A stretch of 44,030 nt of DNA from positions 1-44,030 of the forward strand of contig JACAEI010000015.1 of NCBI GenBank assembly GCA_013388905.1. The letters are read 5' to 3'. The notes beneath the pieces were generated by a model, which ran no database searches, was not told the origin of the DNA, and was given only the letters and a program-made list of their open reading frames with translations. A program made the position numbers and the translations under genes. Below, piece by piece: positions 1 through 6,711 of the stretch; the first letter of the stretch is position 1; each line of letters begins with the position of its first letter. The stretch comes from Candidatus Bathyarchaeota archaeon. GTDB lineage: Archaea > Thermoproteota > Bathyarchaeia > Bathyarchaeales > Bathycorpusculaceae.

Positions 1-71
1 CAGGACGGTCCCGCAAGCCAGTGGGCAAATCAGCCTGTTTCTTGCTGCTTTTTGCTGAAGCGGAAAGATTT

Positions 72-150
72 TGGCGGGCCCGGTGGGATTTGAACCCACG
101 TTCTCCGGCTCCGAAGGCCGGCGCCTTAATCCGTACTGGGCTACGGGCCC
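72..150 (-). tRNA. tRNA-Arg (anticodon TCG)
   Basis: On the minus strand the 5' acceptor strand GGGCCCG (150 to 144) pairs with CGGGCCC (82 to 76). The anticodon stem CCGGC/GCCGG encloses the loop CTTCGGA, giving anticodon TCG (reads CGA, arginine). The T arm carries GTTCAAATC. The discriminator is G at 75, and 74-72 encode a CCA end, so the mature 3' end is in the DNA. No intron is visible. It is divergent from the tRNA-Ile gene. Confidence 0.95.
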
Positions 151-247
151 TCTTTTCCTGCAAAAAGAGATTAGTTAGTAACTAATTTAAAGTGTTCCGA
201 AAATCCTTAAAAATAGTTGAATAGTTTATAGTATGTTGCCCTTCTAC
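151..247. promoter_or_regulatory. Divergent tRNA promoter region with a 7-bp inverted repeat
   Basis: This is the spacer between the divergent tRNA genes. TTAGTTA (171-177) and TAACTAA (179-185) form a perfect inverted repeat around one G. An A+T stretch TTTAAA lies near 186-191, and a TTTATAG box near 223-230 sits about 20-25 bases before tRNA-Ile, as expected for an archaeal TATA element. Whether the dyad binds a protein is unknown. Confidence 0.4.
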
Positions 248-322
248 GGGCCGGTAGCTCAGCGCGGCTGGAGCGTTCGGCTGATAACCGAAAGGTCGCC
301 GGTTCAAATCCGGCTCGGCCCA
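248..322 (+). tRNA. tRNA-Ile (anticodon GAT)
   Basis: The acceptor strand GGGCCGG (248-254) pairs with TCGGCCC (315-321), including one G-U pair. The anticodon stem TTCGG/CCGAA encloses CTGATAA, giving anticodon GAT (isoleucine, AUC). The T arm is GCCGG TTCAAAT CCGGC. The discriminator is A at 322. CCA is not encoded, in contrast to the neighbouring tRNA-Arg. No intron is visible. Confidence 0.95.
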
Positions 323-354
323 TCTTTCGTGAACGAAGAAAAAATGGTGGATTT

Positions 355-1392
355 TTAATGTGTTGTTTTTTGTTGGCGGCGTAAGTGGAGTAGAATTGCA
401 GAGATTAGTATTATTGTAAGTATGCTTGTTAGGGCTGTAAATTCTGGGATAACTGTTCCTTGGAATGTGAATGTTATTAGTTCGCCAATGTTTGGTTGAT
501 CTGCAAAATACATGGTTCCTGCTATTTGGTTTGCAGGTCCATGGTTTGGAACATACCAACCAGCAGAATATATTGGCGCCGAAGTCTCAGGTGGCTGGCA
601 ACTTACAAAGGTTATTGTTGAGCTAGAATTGATGGTTAACACGACAGGCGAAACGTAGTACATGCCTACCTTTGCGTATTCGGATGACCTTAAATTGCCT
701 GTTCCAAGATAGTAGAGGATGTCCACAGTGTGCTCTCCAGAGCCTGTGGGAAATGATGTGCCGTATTGAGCTATTAACATGTTATACCATGTCGATGAAG
801 AATTTGTTGCAGTAAGCACAACAGTTTTGTTGATTGCATGCGTAAACAAAGTTGGCAAAACCTCTGAAAAACCAGATACGCTTGCGTCGATGCACCTGGT
901 CTTTAGATTAGTAAGAAATGTTTGCATGTCAGATTTACCTTCTGCAATGTAAGTCACAACCACATATAGATAAGGCACAGTATAGACAGTTGTTGAATTA
1001 TGCGTAAACGTTAAGCCAAAAGCAGCATTCATTAAGGAAATCAAGGCATCAGCATCTGCTTTTGCGCTGCTTCCTGAGGTGTCATTAAACTGGAAGATTA
1101 GGAATGACTCTGCAACATTAAACATAGCGTTGATAGATGTGCAGTTTTTCAGATGTGCATCATTCATGTTAACAGGGCTGGGAAAATGAACCAACGAAAT
1201 GTCCGCTGAAGATATGCTGCAAGCCAAATTAAAAATTGCCATATCACAGTCCAATGAAGCAGCTATGTTTTCGACAATCATGCCGAATCCGTCTTCTGCG
1301 AAAACTGAAGGTGTATTGTCAAATGTAAACGAAAAAAGTAAAACAACAGTTACACCAACGATTGCTAATTGACTCACTGAAATACGTTTCAA
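355..1392 (-). CDS. Secreted, membrane-anchored protein with IPEF C-terminal tail
   Basis: A 345-residue protein that I cannot assign to a functional family. Residues 1 to about 32 form a signal peptide (basic start, then a long hydrophobic run, then a cleavage-like SVFAEDG region). The body is Ser/Thr/Asn-rich with several N-x-S/T sites, as in archaeal surface proteins. The last ~32 residues read V-I-P-E-F, then about 18 hydrophobic residues, then a basic HLRRQQK end. This layout resembles the PEF-CTERM sorting tails known from archaea. The start is TTG at 1392; a shorter start is possible. The protein is expected outside the cell, held by the C-terminal segment. The same tail occurs in the protein at 12578-14209. 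Confidence 0.75.
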   Translation of the reverse strand: MKRISVSQLAIVGVTVVLLFSFTFDNTPSVFAEDGFGMIVENIAASLDCDMAIFNLACSISSADISLVHFPSPVNMNDAHLKNCTSINAMFNVAESFLIFQFNDTSGSSAKADADALISLMNAAFGLTFTHNSTTVYTVPYLYVVVTYIAEGKSDMQTFLTNLKTRCIDASVSGFSEVLPTLFTHAINKTVVLTATNSSSTWYNMLIAQYGTSFPTGSGEHTVDILYYLGTGNLRSSEYAKVGMYYVSPVVLTINSSSTITFVSCQPPETSAPIYSAGWYVPNHGPANQIAGTMYFADQPNIGELITFTFQGTVIPEFTALTSILTIILISAILLHLRRQQKTTH

Positions 1393-1468
1393 ATTTCACA
1401 CCATGCCTCTTCTTCTGTTATCAGTTAAAATTTATGTTTTTCGACACTAACAGACAACCGCGTAAGTG

Positions 1469-1476
1469 TTATAAAG
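1469..1476 (+). promoter_or_regulatory. TATA box for the mscL-like gene
   Basis: TTATAAAG lies about 24-31 bases before the GTG at 1500, the normal distance of an archaeal TATA box from the transcription start. No ribosome site precedes the GTG, so the mRNA is probably leaderless. Confidence 0.5.
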
Positions 1477-1499
1477 TCTACCAGTAACAGAATATTTTT

Positions 1500-1898
1500 G
1501 TGATTTTCTTGGCAAAAGATGGCGAAATATTAGAAGAGCTTAAGCGCATTCGAATATTGTTAGAGCCAAAACCTGCTCCACCAGCGCCCCCACCAAAGAA
1601 AGACATATGGAACGAGTTCACAGACTTCCTTTCTAAGTACACGGTTATGGGCCTAGCCGTTGCTTTTATTATGGGTCTCTATCTAGGCGCACTTGTGCAA
1701 TCGCTCGTGAAAAATTTGATAATGCCGATAATAGGCCTTGCTATACCAGGTCTCGGAGACTTGGCGACCTATGTAATAACCATTGGCAACCAAAACTTTG
1801 GCATCGGAGACTTCTTAGTGGCGCTAATAACTTTCATAATTGTTGCTTTCATTATCTTCTTAATTGTGAAGATAACTAGACGGTGGGGCATAGAATAG
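1500..1898 (+). CDS. mscL: Large-conductance mechanosensitive channel, MscL-like
   Basis: A 132-residue membrane protein matching the MscL family, which opens under membrane tension to release solutes during osmotic downshock. After D-I-W-N-E-F come TM1 (about residues 50-75) with the family-like sequence VKNLIMPIIG directly after it, a short outer loop around residues 80-95, and TM2 (about 100-126). The protein stops right after TM2 at ITRRWGIE, so the usual C-terminal cytoplasmic helix bundle is absent. Instead there is an extra N-terminal charged helix (EILEELKRIRILLE) joined by a proline-rich linker (PAPPAPPP). The start codon is GTG at 1500, 24 bases after a TATA box; the TTG at 1509 is an alternative. 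Confidence 0.85.
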   Translation: MIFLAKDGEILEELKRIRILLEPKPAPPAPPPKKDIWNEFTDFLSKYTVMGLAVAFIMGLYLGALVQSLVKNLIMPIIGLAIPGLGDLATYVITIGNQNFGIGDFLVALITFIIVAFIIFLIVKITRRWGIE

Positions 1899-1942
1899 CT
1901 CTAAAAAAGGCAAAAAAGATTAGTTCCGTAGCATATGCTGAA

Positions 1943-2101
1943 CTACTTTAAATGTGGGCCAAGTTTGTTTTCTATTTTGTAGTTTTTCAGTCCAAGCTGA
2001 ATTAAATGCTCGATGAAAGTGCTGCGTTTCTCTCTTCCTCTAAGTGCTTCGATTTCTCTGAAAAGTTTTGAGTCTATTGTAAGCCCTATATGGTGTTTCA
2101 T
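1943..2101 (-). CDS. Small ribbon-helix-helix DNA-binding protein
   Basis: A 52-residue protein starting at the ATG whose complement is 2099-2101. It begins with the strand H-H-I-G-L-T-I-D, followed by two helices (SKLFREIEALRGR, then RSTFIEHLIQLGLKNY). This is the ribbon-helix-helix plan of CopG/Arc-type repressors or antitoxins, which bind palindromes as dimers. The frame stays open upstream to 2275, but that stretch runs across the promoter and operator repeats and is not protein-like. It is divergent from a second RHH-type gene, with palindromes in the 104-base gap, so autoregulation or cross-regulation is likely (inference). No toxin gene is adjacent. Confidence 0.7.
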   Translation of the reverse strand: MKHHIGLTIDSKLFREIEALRGREKRSTFIEHLIQLGLKNYKIENKLGPHLK

Positions 2102-2123
2102 GCTTGTAGCCTCTCTACACATT

Positions 2124-2138
2124 GTATACCTAGTATAC
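2124..2138. promoter_or_regulatory. Operator-like repeat GTATAC-CTA-GTATAC
   Basis: Two copies of the self-complementary hexamer GTATAC are separated by three bases, just upstream of the minus-strand RHH gene. The element overlaps the place where that gene's TATA box or start site should be. It is a typical target shape for a ribbon-helix-helix dimer pair. The link to either neighbouring regulator is inference. Confidence 0.5.
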
Positions 2139-2159
2139 CAAAAAGCTTTATTAGCCTTA

Positions 2160-2173
2160 TTGCACAAGTGTAA
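2160..2173. promoter_or_regulatory. Imperfect dyad TTGCAC-AA-GTGTAA
   Basis: A 14-base near-palindrome (one mismatched base pair) lies 32 bases before the ATG of the plus-strand RHH-type gene. It sits in the promoter-proximal region, suiting an operator for one of the two divergent regulators. Evidence is the symmetry alone. Confidence 0.35.
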
Positions 2174-2205
2174 TTTGTTACATATTCTAATTGAGGCATG
2201 ACAAA

Positions 2206-2712
2206 ATGAAGACATTAAGAATATCTGATGACGCTCATCAGAGGCTAACGGCTTTACTTGGTGAGTTAACGGCACAGAAAATGAAGATGCAAACGTATAC
2301 AGACGCCATAAGAAGTCTCCTTTCGCAGTCTGTCATATTGCCACCAGAATTGTTGGCTGAGATTGAAGGATTTATCGAAGAGAATAAGCATTTAGGCTAT
2401 ACGACTAGGGAAGAACTTATTCGAGACGCTGTCCGATGGAGACTCCATGTTATAAAAGAAGAATACGAATATATAGAAATTCCAAAAGAAGAGTTTGAAA
2501 AAATGCAACAAGCAATAAAAGACATGGGAATGCCCTTTCTAAGTGTTAATGCATTCATAGACCAACAAATAAAAAGTTTGTTAGAAAAATACGACGAATG
2601 GATAAAACAAAAAGAGGAATACGAGAAAAGAAGTCGGAAAAAAGATAACAAACCAACTAAGTCAAAAAGATTTTTCCATACAGCTTCAATCGAAAAACTG
2701 AAATTCTTTTAA
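2206..2712 (+). CDS. Ribbon-helix-helix type regulator, two-domain
   Basis: A 168-residue protein from ATG 2206; the frame could extend to TTG at 2191. The N-terminus M-K-T-L-R-I-S-D-D-A-H-Q-R-L resembles the strand and first helix of antitoxin-type RHH proteins. A second RHH-like segment follows at about residues 45-75 (VILPPELLAEIEGF, then YTTREELIRDAVRWRL). The rest is highly charged and helical, with a lysine-rich C-terminus. It is probably a DNA-binding regulator, with the C-terminal helices mediating oligomer or partner contact (inference). It stands alone on its strand and divergent from another RHH gene, sharing palindromic intergenic DNA. Confidence 0.65.
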   Translation: MKTLRISDDAHQRLTALLGELTAQKMKMQTYTDAIRSLLSQSVILPPELLAEIEGFIEENKHLGYTTREELIRDAVRWRLHVIKEEYEYIEIPKEEFEKMQQAIKDMGMPFLSVNAFIDQQIKSLLEKYDEWIKQKEEYEKRSRKKDNKPTKSKRFFHTASIEKLKFF

Positions 2713-2737
2713 AGCTATATGTGTGTCTGTGAAACAC

Positions 2738-3028
2738 ATGCCCTACTACATTCTCTTGTCTAGTTTGACAGATGAAGGATGGAAAACAGTAAAAGAAAAG
2801 CCCGAGAGAATTAAGGAAGTCAACAAGGAGCTCCAAGCTTTCGGCGTTAATGTAATCGCTCAATACGCTGTTTTGGGACCTTATGATTTCGTGAACATTG
2901 TAGAGGCACCCAACAACGAAACTATTGCAAAATTATCCATTGACCTTGGCGCTAGGGGAACAATTAAAATTGTTAGCATGGCTGCCATTCCCATCGATGA
3001 GTTCATATATTCAGTGAAGAAGCGATAG
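2738..3028 (+). CDS. GYD domain protein
   Basis: A protein of about 96 residues matching the GYD family (PF08734), small ferredoxin-like alpha/beta proteins of unknown biochemical role. Visible hallmarks are the start M-P-Y-Y-I-L-L-S-S-L-T, then G-P-Y-D-F-V-N-I-V-E-A-P, then the end A-A-I-P-I-D-E-F. I chose ATG 2738 because the domain begins there; GTG 2723 would add five residues. A TATA-like TTTTAAAG lies near 2707. It follows the RHH gene by 25 bases on the same strand, so cotranscription is possible but not shown. Confidence 0.8.
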   Translation: MPYYILLSSLTDEGWKTVKEKPERIKEVNKELQAFGVNVIAQYAVLGPYDFVNIVEAPNNETIAKLSIDLGARGTIKIVSMAAIPIDEFIYSVKKR

Positions 3029-3097
3029 ACTTTCAGTCACTACATTTCTCTCTCTTTTTTCTACAACGCCGAGTGTTTAGACGTCACTATTTTCTAT

Positions 3098-3346
3098 CTA
3101 TTCTTCACCTTCTATTAATTGGTCTTCTACGTGAGATAATGTCTTTTTTATTCCTACGTAGATAGTCAGGCATGCAAATATCACTACTCCCGTTATTAGA
3201 GAGGATGCTGCAAGAACTACAAGTTGCTTTTTGAAAGTGTCATCTATCATTTGGAAGGATAAGAATGTGAAATAGAAGGATAGGAATATGCACAGTGCTA
3301 GGAACATGAGGGTTATAGATTCCACTTTCAATTTGGAAACCAGCAT
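3098..3346 (-). CDS. Small two-helix membrane protein
   Basis: An 82-residue protein with two clear membrane segments (about residues 11-33 and 43-65), separated by a short polar loop QMIDDTFKKQ. It ends in a charged tail HVEDQLIEGEE. No enzymatic motif is visible and I do not recognise the family. It is convergent with the GYD gene and divergent from the AbrB-ArsM operon. It could be a membrane partner of a neighbouring system, but nothing in the sequence shows that. Confidence 0.55.
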   Translation of the reverse strand: MLVSKLKVESITLMFLALCIFLSFYFTFLSFQMIDDTFKKQLVVLAASSLITGVVIFACLTIYVGIKKTLSHVEDQLIEGEE

Positions 3347-3494
3347 CAGAATTTAGATTATGCAGTCCAAAAGACTTTGTGCATTCGAAATCATTAGTTG
3401 AGCTACGCTTTTAAGCATATGATTCAGTGAAATCAGATAAATCAGTAAAGTTTAAATATTCAGAATGAGTGGTGATGACGGGAAGTAAGAACAG

Positions 3495-3770
3495 ATGAAA
3501 AAGGAAGAAATACGTTGTGCACCGACTATCAGCGAATCATTCATCAGCTGCTGCAAACTCCAAGCGCTAGTTTCCATTGACGAAAGAGGACAGATGATCT
3601 TGCCAAAAGATGTCAGGGAAAAAGCCGAAATAAAGCCAGGAGATAAATTAGCCATAGTCTCAAGCGAAAGGGACGGAAAGATCTACTGCATATCGCTGAT
3701 AAAGGCTGAAGAATTCAAAGAAAGCATAAAGAAAGCCTTTGGACCGATGCTAGAGGAACTCTTCCGTTGA
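3495..3770 (+). CDS. AbrB/SpoVT-type DNA-binding protein, HgcAB-associated-like
   Basis: A 91-residue protein. Residues 25-70 form an AbrB/MazE swapped-hairpin DNA-binding domain: V-S-I-D-E-R-G-Q-M-I-L-P-K-D-V-R, then KPGDKLAIVS. The N-terminal part carries Cys8, Cys19 and Cys20 (in ISCCKLQ), and Cys56 lies in the domain (IYCISLIKA). The layout resembles the small AbrB proteins annotated as HgcAB-associated, often found beside mercury or arsenic methylation genes (recollection). It lies 24 bases before the ArsM-like gene and is probably in one operon with it, so it may be its metal-responsive regulator (inference). The ATG at 3495 follows a TTTAAATATT promoter element near 3450. Confidence 0.8.
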   Translation: MKKEEIRCAPTISESFISCCKLQALVSIDERGQMILPKDVREKAEIKPGDKLAIVSSERDGKIYCISLIKAEEFKESIKKAFGPMLEELFR

Positions 3771-3794
3771 CAAACATCTAAGGAGGTTAAGTTG

Positions 3795-4538
3795 ATGAGA
3801 GAAAAAGAAATCAAAAAATTTGTGAAGGAAAGATATGGTGAAATAGCCAAGAAAGAAACATCATGTTGCTGTTCACCTTCAATCGACATTGACCTAATGA
3901 AAGAATTGGGCTATTCTCAAGCAGAACTAGATGCGGTTCCTAAAGAATCCATGTCGCTTGGATGCGGAAACCCAGTTGCACTCGCTTCTCTAAAAGAAGG
4001 CGAAACTATACTTGATTTAGGTTCAGGTGCTGGATTTGACTGTTTTCTCGCTGCAAAAAGGGTCGGAGAAAAAGGCAAAGTTATAGGTGTGGACATGACA
4101 CCTGAAATGGTTGAAAAGGCAAAAGTTACAGCGGAAAAGTATGGCTATGGAAACGTGGAATTTAAACTAGGCGAAATAGAGAAATTGCCAATCGAAGACA
4201 ATTCAGTTGACGCAATTATAAGCAACTGTGTGATTAACCTATCGCCAGATAAACCCCAAGTTTTTCGCGAAGCTTACAGAGTGCTGAAGACAGGCGGCAG
4301 AATGATGATTTCTGACATTGTTGTCGAAGGCAAATTATCCAAAGAAACAAGGAAAAATTTTGACGCTTGGGCAGGATGCGTCGCCGGAGCCATGGAAAAA
4401 AGCGCTTATCTGAATGCCATCAGAAATGCTGGGTTCAAAGATGTTAAAATTGTCTATGAAAGTAGCTGGAACATAGAGGTTTCAGAAAAACTGAAAGGCA
4501 AAATAACAAGCGTGAAACTTGAAGCAAAGAAATATTAA
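3795..4538 (+). CDS. arsM: Arsenite S-adenosylmethionine methyltransferase
   Basis: A 247-residue class I SAM-dependent methyltransferase of the ArsM family, which methylates As(III) to methylated arsenicals in the cytoplasm. The SAM site is LDLGSGAGFD (residues 73-82), with acidic loop GVDMTPEM (98-105). The arsenite-binding cysteines of the family are in place: Cys57 in LGCGNP, Cys145 in SNCVINL and Cys195 in AGCVAGA. An extra SCCCS cluster lies at residues 23-27. I chose ATG 3795 because a strong ribosome site, GGAGGT (3782-3787), precedes it by seven bases. It is coupled to the AbrB-type gene upstream. Family members with other substrates exist, but the three cysteines favour arsenic. Confidence 0.9.
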   Translation: MREKEIKKFVKERYGEIAKKETSCCCSPSIDIDLMKELGYSQAELDAVPKESMSLGCGNPVALASLKEGETILDLGSGAGFDCFLAAKRVGEKGKVIGVDMTPEMVEKAKVTAEKYGYGNVEFKLGEIEKLPIEDNSVDAIISNCVINLSPDKPQVFREAYRVLKTGGRMMISDIVVEGKLSKETRKNFDAWAGCVAGAMEKSAYLNAIRNAGFKDVKIVYESSWNIEVSEKLKGKITSVKLEAKKY

Positions 4539-4647
4539 CCGAACCCCAATTTCTTTTTCTTTGTCTAAAACCAAATTTTTTATACAAAATTTTCCTTAAT
4601 AGTTAGACAAAATTAGGGTCAACGAGGCTCAAATTTTGGAGACAAAA

Positions 4648-5205
4648 ATGCAGATTAATGTGGATAAACGCACATGGAAGAGTTCACCCTTGCCCGGACA
4701 TATCGTTCTTGTTAGCACAGTTAACCGATACAAGATTCCAAATGTGGCTCCGAAAAGTTGGGTTTCAATGGTGGCTTTTCAACCAGCGATTATGGGGTTC
4801 GGCTGTAACTTGAAACATCAAACAGCCAAAAATATTCTCGAAACCAAGGAGTTTGTGATAAATGTTCCAAGCGAGGACTTAGCTGAAAATGTTTGGAAAG
4901 CTGGGAAGCATCAGCACGAAGGAGCGGAGAATCTGCGCAATTTAGGTTTTACCCTAATCCCTTCTATCCAGATTTCGCCGCCCAGAATCCAAGAATGCAA
5001 AGCCCATTTTGAATGCATTTACGACTCCGACAACCGTTATGGAGATGAAATCTGGATATTCGGCAAAGTGGTAAGCGCTTCCATTGACAAAGCAGTGCTT
5101 GAAGGCTCAAAACAGAAACGTTACAAACATTTGAATCCAATTTTCTATTTAGAAGACGCCACCTACGGTGTTTTAGGCAGCATTAAAACCATTAAAGAGA
5201 AGTGA
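4648..5205 (+). CDS. Flavin reductase / flavoredoxin-like protein
   Basis: A protein of about 185 residues of the FMN-binding split-barrel flavin reductase family, which binds FMN and passes electrons from NAD(P)H or a carrier. Family-like stretches are PGHIVLVSTVN, then P-K-S-W-V-S-M-V-A-F-Q-P, then T-K-E-F-V-I-N-V-P-S and H-F-E-C-I. The C-terminus ends around Y-G-V-L-G-S. ATG 4648 is preceded by GGAG at 4638-4641; the frame can also begin at TTG 4636. A TATATTT-type promoter, TTTTTATACAAA, lies near 4576-4587. It is monocistronic and convergent with the viral block downstream. The substrate cannot be read from the sequence. Confidence 0.85.
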   Translation: MQINVDKRTWKSSPLPGHIVLVSTVNRYKIPNVAPKSWVSMVAFQPAIMGFGCNLKHQTAKNILETKEFVINVPSEDLAENVWKAGKHQHEGAENLRNLGFTLIPSIQISPPRIQECKAHFECIYDSDNRYGDEIWIFGKVVSASIDKAVLEGSKQKRYKHLNPIFYLEDATYGVLGSIKTIKEK

Positions 5206-5262
5206 ACAGGGCTACTGAGACCATGAATAAACTTGAAATACTTCACCAATGCTTTCACAAAG

Positions 5263-6711
5263 TTAAGAGTTGACCAAATTCTTGAACAGATAAACCTTTG
5301 ATTCAAGAAGCACACTCACAACTTTAATCAGCTTAGCCATTTTTAACAAATCTGCTTTTTGTATGCCTCTAACGTAGTCGGCTTTTCTGCCATAAGCCCT
5401 GTTCTGACGTGCCTCAAACTCTTTCAACAATCTCGGATGAATGTTCTTAATAAAAGTCCCTTTCAAAACAGCCCATTGCTCTGTTGATAAATTTCCTAGT
5501 TTTTCCCTCACATAGTTGCTACTTCCTAATAGTTGAAGGTTAAAGCCTAACCAACCTAAAACTTCAGAAATTCTTTGAGCTTCCTTGCTTGGTTTCTGTT
5601 CCGCTATTTTTTGCATCCCTGCTTTCTCTGCAAAAGGATTGTATTTTGCCATAACCGCTATCATTTCCACATACGGTGTGCCAACAAGTGGTAAGGTTTC
5701 CCTTACAAGCTTCACGCCTAAACCTATGGTGCGATATTTTGGGTGCACAATAACGCGCGATATGATGCTGATTTCTTTCTGAAGTTTGTTAAAATTGCCT
5801 TTCCAAATTTTGTTTCTGCCATAAGCTGTTGGGGGCGGATAACTGTAGACGATGACTCCGCAGAGCTCGGCTCCACGCTTTAAAGTGAAAATTTTTCTTG
5901 GCGGCGGACAATGGGTTGAGCGATAGTGAAAAACGCTTAGCGCTTTATAATCTGCAAAGATGCCTTCTTCTATATGCATTTCCCTTGCTAAACTACATTC
6001 TTTTGTTGGCTTATTCGCATAATAGCCTACGCTGATTTCTTTTCCAAACCGCTTATGAATGTGAACACTAGGGTTCAAGTCTTCACTAAGATCTGTGTGC
6101 GTCGTAGCCACAACTACGGCTTTACCTAACTGCCTCGCAATTTTCTGCAGGTTAAACGCCACAATCTTTGCTGTATCACGATCGAGTATGCTACAAAACT
6201 CGTCGGCAATCCACCACTGGCGCCCGCTTTCAATAAGCTTGGCAATTTTGTATCTATATTTTTGGCCGTCGCTTAGCTCGCAAAAGCGTCTAACAAAAAG
6301 AAAGGCGTCGTTTAATCCAGCCTTGCTTAAAAGCTCTAGGGCTTCGTTTAGGTTTTTGCCAACTGTGTCGACTATGGGTTTGTCTGGGTTTGGCTGAATG
6401 TCTGCCATGTCTATGGCTTCTTCGCCTAAGTCTTGTTTTATGGCTTTTAATAGGACGCTTTTGCCTGAGCCGCTGTCGCCTGTGATATATACAATGTCTA
6501 TTGGGCTTATTTTTAGTTCTGTGTTATCGTAGATTACGAATTTTTGTTGTTGGTCTATGCCTAACCCGAAGGCTTCAGCAACGTCTAGTGTGCGAGGTGT
6601 TGGCTCTGTGGCTGTTTCGTAGGCTATGTTGAAAGTAAATTTGTTTGTTTGCTTGTCATAATGTCTCGCAAATTTTGTGATGCGAAAATATTCGCGGCGT
6701 CTTCTGGTCAT
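5263..6711 (-). CDS. ABC-type ATPase fused to a GNAT acetyltransferase domain (COG2401-like)
   Basis: A 482-residue soluble protein. The N-terminal half is an ABC ATPase: Walker A GDSGSGKS (78-85), signature LSDGQ (146-150), Walker B WWIADEF (166-172) and switch His205 in ATTH. There are no membrane segments, so it is not a transporter subunit by itself. Residues ~255-400 form a GNAT fold with the acetyl-CoA loop VIVHPKYRTIGLGVKLV. This matches a family described as an ABC-type ATPase fused to a predicted acetyltransferase. The ~80 C-terminal residues are helical and basic. Its start overlaps the terminase stop by four bases (ATGA), so the two are translationally coupled. A role in DNA packaging, particle assembly or modification is inference; acceptor and substrate are unknown. 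Confidence 0.85.
   Translation of the reverse strand: MTRRRREYFRITKFARHYDKQTNKFTFNIAYETATEPTPRTLDVAEAFGLGIDQQQKFVIYDNTELKISPIDIVYITGDSGSGKSVLLKAIKQDLGEEAIDMADIQPNPDKPIVDTVGKNLNEALELLSKAGLNDAFLFVRRFCELSDGQKYRYKIAKLIESGRQWWIADEFCSILDRDTAKIVAFNLQKIARQLGKAVVVATTHTDLSEDLNPSVHIHKRFGKEISVGYYANKPTKECSLAREMHIEEGIFADYKALSVFHYRSTHCPPPRKIFTLKRGAELCGVIVYSYPPPTAYGRNKIWKGNFNKLQKEISIISRVIVHPKYRTIGLGVKLVRETLPLVGTPYVEMIAVMAKYNPFAEKAGMQKIAEQKPSKEAQRISEVLGWLGFNLQLLGSSNYVREKLGNLSTEQWAVLKGTFIKNIHPRLLKEFEARQNRAYGRKADYVRGIQKADLLKMAKLIKVVSVLLESKVYLFKNLVNS

Noticed and set aside
72-322. tRNA genes as attachment site of the viral cluster
   Set aside because: They are 5 kb away, both are complete, and no duplicated tRNA 3' end was seen near 5.2 or 19.3 kb.
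182-559. 125-codon minus-strand frame containing A-E-P-D-L-N-R-R-P-F-G-Y-Q
   Set aside because: This is a translation of the antisense strand of tRNA-Ile, a known type of false protein; it also overlaps the secreted-protein gene.
2101-2275. N-terminal extension of the 52-residue RHH protein
   Set aside because: It runs through the intergenic palindromes and promoter and has no protein-like pattern; the ATG at 2101 starts the RHH fold exactly.
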